The notes below the pieces were generated by a model. It worked only from the letters and a program-made list of their open reading frames with translations. It made no database searches and had not been told where the DNA came from. This document shows positions 24,990 through 34,000 of a stretch of 38,939 bases of DNA, piece after piece. Source of the stretch: a marine bacterium B5-7. Lineage in GTDB: Bacteria; Pseudomonadota; Gammaproteobacteria; BQJM01. How positions within the stretch are numbered: position 1 is the first letter of the stretch; each line of letters begins with the position of its first letter. The stretch spans positions 1 through 38,939 of the forward strand of contig BQJM01000014.1 of assembly GCA_021604705.1 (NCBI GenBank), written 5' to 3'. The translations under genes were made by a program, and so were the position numbers.

Positions 24990-25055
24990 TGACAACCTCA
25001 AGGCCGGCATAACGTAGTGAAGCTGTCGCCGGGGGCAGAAGTGACAATAAAGCAA

Positions 25056-28000
25056 TTAAGAGGCTTTCACCACGTAGCCTCGTTGCTGACTCAACTGCTC
25101 AACTGGTTTCGCGTCATTCGACCAATCATTATTGGATGATAACAGCACACTCATGCTCGCAATGCTTTCAAAGATATGACGCAAGTTTCTAGGTTGCGCC
25201 GATTGAGGTAGCGCATTAAGCAAACGTACGGCATCTTCAAGTATTGTCGAGCTGCATGCTTTCTCAATCCAAGCCGACACAGACTTACAATCTGTCAAGA
25301 CATTTGTCAAGTAAAATTCGTTCAGCTCTGCAAAACAAGATTTACCCACATGCTTTTCAACTCGCAAGCGATCCAAAAGATTAAAAACTTGCATCCCAAG
25401 GTGCTCACGCAAATTCTTCAACAGCATCGTATTCTTACAACCCTCTTTCAGTTGCAAGGCCGTTGCATCCTTAAGAAGACGACTTAACATCACCATGGTG
25501 ATGTCAAATAAACGACTCTTGCCGCTACGATTATGGGTTGTTTTTGCGTCGTCAGATAAGATCTGACCTTGTAGCTTAAGAATTTTTACAATCGCTTGCT
25601 GACAAATAGTCGCTGGCTTAGCCCTCTCATTTACCCGGGCTAGCCCAGAAAACAATTCATCCGCTTGTTTCTTACGCGCTTCATTAACAAACCACATCCC
25701 CGCATAACAATCTTTCTGCTCAGTGAAAAATCGTTTGTATTCGGTAATAAATTGCTGCTTGTCATTCAACCCGGCACGGCCACCTGGAATATCGCTCATC
25801 TGCAACGGCTTAGCAACAGCATTCACTTCTGCAACAATCGCTAACACACGCCTAAAATCACTCACATCCTGCGATCGGAACCAATTGGCTTTATGATCTT
25901 TCTTGTTTAAAGCGCCCAGTGCTTTATCCAATACACGCTTATATTGATCTACACAGGTATTAGAAAAATCCTCTTTACATAATACATCACACTCTGCAGT
26001 CACAGATTTCATTAAGAAAATACGCGCTGCCTGATCGCTGGCTGTGTCTTCTGCCGTATGTAGACCATCATGGATACTGGCAAGTGCTTTGTCTTCTTTC
26101 GACATGCGGTATAAAACAATCGCGGCGTCTAAATGTGCTTTTGTTTGTAAGGGTACTTCTTTTTTCCAAGCTGCCCATAACTGTTGAATTTGCTCGTCTG
26201 TTAATGCCGTCGAGGTATAACTAGCCATCACTTGCATGAATGTTACCGTTCTATCAGACAGCACCCATTGCTCATATTCATCTACCCGCATATTATGTTT
26301 GGCAAAGAATTTTATGCGGTCTGTTAGCGATGTTAACAGGTCGCCCAGGCTTTGTACCGGATCTTGGTCAGCTGCGTTGTACTGCCCCCACTGCACCCAA
26401 AGATGCTCAATTAACAATGGAGACAACTGACTACCGCGGTAGTCGCTCACGATACGCATAAAATCAAGCATCGATTTTGTCGGACGCTCTGTAGCGGCTA
26501 GGGTATAAAACGCCACCTGGAATCTTTGATCAAAGGCCGTCACAGCATCGATACCAGTAAGATGCGCTTCAACTTCTTGTGGGCTAGTTGCATCCACCAG
26601 CGCCTTGAAATTCTCCTGATTAAATGCAGCAATGCGCGGATGTTTTTTCGCTAATGTCGCGATATGCTGAACTTTCTCTGTCTTGTTACTCATGTCAACG
26701 TCAGCATCAAGCGCTTGCTTAAATGCGTTTCCAAAACGCGCGCTATGCACAGCATTATCGATAGTGCCACATGCCTCACTCATGGTGCAGAAGAGATTTT
26801 CAGCCTCTTGCGCGGCCAAAGGTTCAAATATGCTTTGCCATAATGCATATTCCGCTGAATCCATCGACTCCACATAAGTCGTCGTATTCTTCACAATATG
26901 TTGTGTATCAAGGAAGCGGACAAACGCCGTTGCCGCACGCTGAATACCGTTTAAACGCGTGATTGTTGCTTCGGTATTGGCGCCCTGCCCCACTGACCCA
27001 ACTTCTCTTAGCAAATACGCGCTTGAAACATAAGGCGGCATACGCATCACCGAGGAAAACACCGCTGGATCGGGCAAGCCTTGCGCTTTACCTTGTCGTA
27101 ACAACCAGCGAATAAGGTGTCCCTGCTCTTCTGTCTCTGTTACAACACGATCGGCGAAGAAATTAAGTAAGCTCAAACGCTGATCTGGCGAAAATTTCTC
27201 GACCTGTTGCATTGTTGGCCGCCAGCCGAAAGCAATCTGCTTAAACGCCAAACGAAGCAATGGCAGAAGCAAACGAGGATCCGCCTGAATCGCTTGCTTG
27301 TTGCGTTCATCAGCCAGGTAAGCATGCAATACTGGTGCACGCCTCGAAATATAATCTCGACGTTCATTTGCTGGATTTTCATCGCGCGCAATGAATGTCT
27401 TGTTGGCGATATCAGACAGCAAATGAATAAATTCATACGCATTCACATCATCAAAACAGGATAGCAATAACGCTGCCGATGGATGATCAAACAGAGCCAA
27501 CCATGCCTCAGCAAAACCTTCTTTTATCCTGTTCCAATAGTGCGTGTGATGAATAAATACGGGCACAATATGTCGAACCATCTTCAAGAGGTGCACAGCA
27601 TCTACATCAAGATTATGCTTAAAGTAAAGACGTGATACAGACATGACCGCAGAAAAAACATGTCCCCATTTCACCGGGTCAATACGCTCTCTTAGCGTAT
27701 CCATCAGCTGATAAAATTCACGCACAACGCTCGCCAATCGTTTAGCCTGCGCTTCAGACAAGTCGCCCATCAGAATATATGTGAACCCTTGCGTAAGCCC
27801 TCTAGCAGAAACACGGTAACGTTTGTCATCCTTCAAGTCACTTAATGCCTCAAGCACTGGCTTATAATTTGGAATATCTCCCATTTGCTGGAACACCTGG
27901 AATAATGCAATGAGAGTAGATTTATCTCTCGCACCAAATATTGGCAAAGCCTCGTGAATTCCCCGAACAAAAGGACAATAAACATCTAAGATAGGCTGCA

Positions 28001-31000
28001 TTTCTACACGATGCCGAGCCAATGTCCCTGCATGAGCTGAACTAACCCTCGCCACAGCACCACTACCTTGCTCTGTATAAGCTGGTACCTCGGGTACTGG
28101 CGTTGCGAAATAAGACCTCCAAGCAGTCCGAGCTGCCGTTTCGAACGTTGTGAACGACTGCGCGTCTTGAGACAAATAATGCTCCCAAGCCGTATCAATC
28201 GTATGACGACACCGTAACCACTGCTGCTGTATTGAAGAAGCATCACGAAGCTGCGGATTTTTCAACATGACTGATATCGCCGCCGCATAATACGCCACAA
28301 TATGATCTTTCTGGCGAGTCGGCACATCAGTCAATAATTTTTGTTGATGATGATAACGTGCTGCGGCACGAACCTTGGCATAGGTTGTTTTTGCATTAGT
28401 ATCTGCAGCATACGTAGTACCCTGCAGATCAATGTCCACAAGAGCTTGCGTTTCCCTGTAAATGTTTTGAAAATCAGGGTTCTCTTCTTGTGCCTCAAAG
28501 ATTTTCATCAGCCGATTAATATCAACTATCTCACCATATTTGCCTTTTGCACCATTTCGCCCTTGGCGACCAAATTCTTGATCTCGGATCCGATCGTTAC
28601 CCGCAATGTAAGTACGTACCACCGATAGACCATCCTCATGATCGGGCTTGATGTCTGACCCACGACCTAAACGCGCACTAAAGGTAATCGCGCCATTTTT
28701 ACCCGCCAATGGCAATATATCTTTTTCTTTGATGTGACTGTCGTTTGTGTCGGCTATGATCTGATTGGCCCTGTCTTGGCGGTTAAGACTCTTCAGCTCA
28801 GCAACGACTGCTTGTGCTAAACGCTTGACCGCGCGATCATCTTCACAAGCAATGAGCATAGGCTGCTGTCTGTCAGCAATATAGCTGACCAGTGCAGTAA
28901 CATGCGCCACTGAATCATTACAAAATGACAGCATGCCCAGTGTTGATTTTGACGGCAAGTGTTTTGGTAAAGCAACCACTTGCTTCACGCCATACATCGT
29001 TTTGAGATAGGTAACTTCATTCGCATCACCCGCGGTGCCGGTACACCCTTCAATTTTTTCGTAAGGCGTCTCTGGACCAAAAAATGCTTTCACGTTCGAG
29101 GATAACGCAATACGCGTTACCGGTTCGATAAAGAAATTTGGTACTTCACCAGATGCAGCCGCTTCCAAATTTAAGCGTGCATGTAAAAATTGATGCACCA
29201 AGTCACTGTAGGTAGAACCCTCCTGAACTTGATTGCTAATCAACACTTTTGCAAAACGTGTTTGCATGGGCTGCCCATTCAAGACTCGCGCTTCTTGTCT
29301 CACGGTGAAATGTACGCCATTTTCCAGGCGATGTGCTTTTCTCGCTGCAATCATCAGCTGAACCAACTGCTCATCACGCGCCTTTATTGCTATTTCATTG
29401 CCAGCAAGCGCAGGCATTAAGTATTCAGTCAAAAAAGCTGAGGTCGGCGAACAAGCCTTTGTGGCCGCTTGTAAAGCTTGGCACAAAGGTTCCAAATCAA
29501 TATTCGACAGTGCTTCTTGGTCATGTAAACTTGTATTATCTTGATAGTATTGATAAACAATGCGATAAACCCAGGCATCCAAATTATAAAGCGCTGCATC
29601 ACTGTCTTGGTGCGTATGATTAAACTGCGTTCTTTCATCCAACAACATGTGATCAACTTCATCAAGGAATGCAATACGCCGCGTTCGATCGCCCAAAATC
29701 ACTGGCTTGTTATGCCATCCATGTTGCGCCAAATAAAGGTTAAAGTTACCCACCGTGGCGTAGTTTATCGCGCCAACTCCCTTGGACTGCTGATTGGTTT
29801 TATAATCTTCTTGCTTAGATTCTGTATTCAGATAGGCATGCGGAATAGCGAAGGCATCTAACACATGTTTGAATTCATCATGATCGCGCGATGACAAACT
29901 AACCTTCGCGCTAAACACATCCACCGTATAGCCCGACAAAGCCAAGAAAGCCGCGCGCATAATGGTAATAATACTTTTCCCTTCACCCGTTTTAACTTGG
30001 TGAACAAGGCTTTCTTTATCGTGAATCGCGGCATACAGCAATGCAAACACTTGGGTATGGTTCGCCCATTTTCCAGTTTTACGTAAAAGCATTTCTCGCA
30101 TACACGCTAAGAGCATTGCTTTATCATGTCTGCCAACCGAATTAGCACGTCTAGTAATACCAGCATTCTCATGAATCTTGCTTTGCAATTCAGATAAAGA
30201 TAGCGAAGACAACTTGTCTACTTTCGCCCTTGTATTCAAGTAATAAAGCAAATTCAATACGCTTGTTCGCTCAGCTTTTTCTATTGGACTTTCAAACTTT
30301 CTTTCTAGACCACCTAGAATTCTTAGGATATTCTCTTTATCTTCATTTGTGACAGAGTACGTACGTTTTGATGAGCCATCCTGCGTTGTTGCTTGCAGGA
30401 CAGTTTCAAAGTGATGGATCCATGCCGTACTTTCTTGCGGTCGATCAGCAGGAATTTTAGCAGATATTTTGGCCAAATCAGTGACACTAGGAGAAGGTTC
30501 CGCCTTGTAATAATCAAAAATACCGCGAAATAAATTCTCATTCTCGTGAATCTTGCGCTTCAGGACCCGTGGAATATCACTGCAATACTTAGCGCCACAA
30601 GCAAGCAGCACAAGCATAGTCTTTTCCGGCTTCTTTTTAAGTTCTTCTAGCACCGCCTGAACATACGCCCCATTATCATTATCATTATCATTTTCACTTG
30701 TACTACGCTCAATCGCATCCGCAAAAATCATAAAAGCACGTTGGTAACGTTCATCCGCGCTGGCAAAAGCATGCACCCTCTCCAATACGCTATAACGCGA
30801 CATTCCCTCAACCTTCGCATGTTGACTCAGCAGTTTCAACAAGATCACAAGTCTATCCATACATGATCGGCTGACACCCGCACCTCCAAATGCATTCACA
30901 ATCTCTATTGCTTTCTGTGCGAACAGACTATCACCCGTCGAAAGACCCATGCGAATAAAGTCAGCGTAATAAACTGCAGGTAATTTACTTTTAAACAAGC

Positions 31001-34000
31001 GAAGAATAAACGCTTTCTTATCTGGCACTGCATGTGGTGTGAGCTGATGCAAATCGTCGCTCACTAGCGTTTTACTCGTATTAGGATGTGCTAGCAGCTC
31101 ATTCAACAAGTGAGCTGGATAATGTTTATTGGTATCCTCGCCCAAACAACCTTTCAAATGCGCTAACCACTCATTAAGATGTGACACCGTGTAATAGCGA
31201 GACTTCCCATTCGTCAAGGCATGATCTAGTATCACGCCAAGCACTGGTCCTAAATCGTTAAAGTAAGCTTTGTTATCAATGAGAGATAAGGTCTGAATGA
31301 AAGGTCGTAACGCATCTTCTGCACTGCTCGCAATGGGTATCACCACGCGATTCAGTAATCTCTTAAATACTGCAGCGTTTTCGTCGCGGAAAGAATCCGC
31401 CACACGCCGAACAAAAACACCATGGGCGACTTCAATTTCGCGCGTTTCCAATACTCTATATGCCGCAAATTGTGCTTTAATATCACACCCTTTGGCAACC
31501 ATCTCTGTAATAAAACCTTGGCGTGCCTTCGCGTCCAAACGTGGTATAGAAAGCACCGACGTTAATTTATTAACGTCTGGAAAATACGTCGAACTCAGCG
31601 GCGCCACCGACATCAATTGAGATTGAAGCCTCGTGGCTTCTATGCCGCTATCCCCGATGGAAATATTAACAATCTGATTTGGCCCCGACCACAACCAGGG
31701 ATACAGGGTAAGTTGCGGCGCGAGTATAGACTCTTGCGTACCTAGCCACCCCAACAATTCGCTTAATGTGCTATTAGATTTACTTTGTTGCGTAAAGCAA
31801 TCTGCTGCACGGCCACAAGCACTAAAAAATATCTGCTTCGTTCGCACGTTATTTGTCGATACAGCCTGATTAACGTCCGTACCTGCAGAATCCATTGCTT
31901 GTAATATCATGGGTAGTTGTGCAAAGCGTACGGTCAATGTGCCAGGTTTTAACTCAGTATCAAGATTGATGGCACGATTGAAGCTCATCACGGTAGCAGA
32001 AGGAATATCCTTAAATTGTTCAATGCATTCTGCCGTAAAAAAGTTAGCCACCTCTTGTGCGCGATCAACACCGCAGGCTAAAACAGCCAGCAAGGCACAC
32101 CGCACCTGATATTCGTTTTCGCTGCCCAACGCTTGTAATGGTGCATGCATAAGGTCTAACTGTCGACGAAATAAGTCAAATGTCTCGGCATCTAGATGCA
32201 GGCGTAAATTGGCGAAACGTAGCATATCAAGCTTTTGTTGATCTGAATTTCGTGATGAAGTCAAAGGCCATTTTGGTACGTAACCACTATCGTTAGATAC
32301 CTTGATCTTAGCTAAAAAATTATAGTCGAGGGCCGGATCCCAACCCACACTGCCTTGGTATTGCGCAGCATAATAAAGGCCGCCATGACGCCAATCAATC
32401 TGATCAAGATTATCGAGCACCCGCTGACGTGTCACCTCGCGATCAATCGTTTTTCCAAATTTTTTCAATACCTTGTGCAAGTGCTCAAGAAAAATGTTGG
32501 CATTAAAATCGGGGGTCTTATCAAGGTATCTCTTTAAGACTGCTTCGTCAAAATACAGATTTGCCCCATCCTTCTTGAAATAGTTCAGCAGTTTTTCATA
32601 GGCATACCATGATTCCTGATAAAGCACATGATTTTGGTGTCCAGCATATTTATCCAGCATAGCCCACCAAGCATTAGCATATTTTTTAGGGAGACTTTTT
32701 AGCACAGCCATGCTGCGCGTCATGGCATCTAACTCGTCTTTCTCTAAAAACTCAGACCAATTTTTTGAGCACGATAATACTGAGGATTTCCAAGTTAATA
32801 GGGCAGGCTCACCAAAAGTCGTGGCAATTTCCGCCGCAAGGGTTAAAAAAGTTTCTGCACCGCGGTTCTGCCCTTTTTCAGGCTGATATCGATTTAGCAA
32901 TTGTCCAAAAGCTTTTAAATCCGCCTCGGTTTTAAAAAGAATATTAAACCATGCCTGTTGAAAACCTACGCACGCCTTCTGCACCCAAGGAAAGAAGGTG
33001 TCCGTTAAAAAGTTGCTGGGATTTTCATGAAAGAAAACTTCTTCTTCATCGCCATGGTAGGTACGTTGTTTGGCCAGCGTCAACTGTCCTTCTACCGTTA
33101 AATACTGCCATGCTTGAACCGCGGCCTCACCAGCAAAACCTATCTTTTTAAATTGCTGATAATCCCCAGCATATGCAAGGGCCTGCATTGGCTCATGCAT
33201 TACCACGGTAAAAGGTAGACGTTTATCTGCAGAAAGTGCCAAACGATTACGCAAATCAGATCTTTCTTTATCTTCATCATATCCTAAGATATAGCCACGA
33301 TCGTTAGAACGTCCTGTTCGGTATAAACGAAAGCCTGGCGGCAAATTTTCCAAAGAAAACCCCATGCGAAATAAGGACAAATCAGATGACATCCGCTGAA
33401 TCGCTGCGGGTTCAATACGCGTAATGGTATGGACTTGATCGACAGGACTACCCGCCCAGCAACCGAATAAATCACTCAAATTTTCCGTACTTTCAACGCC
33501 AGAGTGCTGAAGGACGTCAGGTGATTGAGAAAAATGTTCCGCATAGCGTGCTTGAATATTATTTCGCGTCACCAAATCATCTAAAGACCCTAAATAGAGG
33601 GCAGTTTGTAATTCTTGCTCCTGTTCTTCTTGCTCTTGTTCTTGTTGCTGCTGTTGTTGCTGCTGTTGCTGACTAACTTCTTGTTGTAATTCCTGTTGTG
33701 TGGATAAAGTGCCCGATGCGCCATTGAAGCGGTACTGTGTATCCTCGTCAGACATTGGCTGAGGCTGATGCCATGTCGCATCTTGAAGCGCTAATACGGG
33801 AGGAAGCTCATCCCTCACGTACTTATCTAACATTTCGCGTTGTTTTGGTATTTTTTCATGTTGAAAAACACGTTGGTTATCTACAATCTTATTTTGAACC
33901 GCCATATAACGCTTTATATTATCACGCTGTAGACCGCTTTGCTTGGCTACCATCGCATCCCATTCAGGAATACATACTTGGATGCAAAGTGGCTTGGAAC

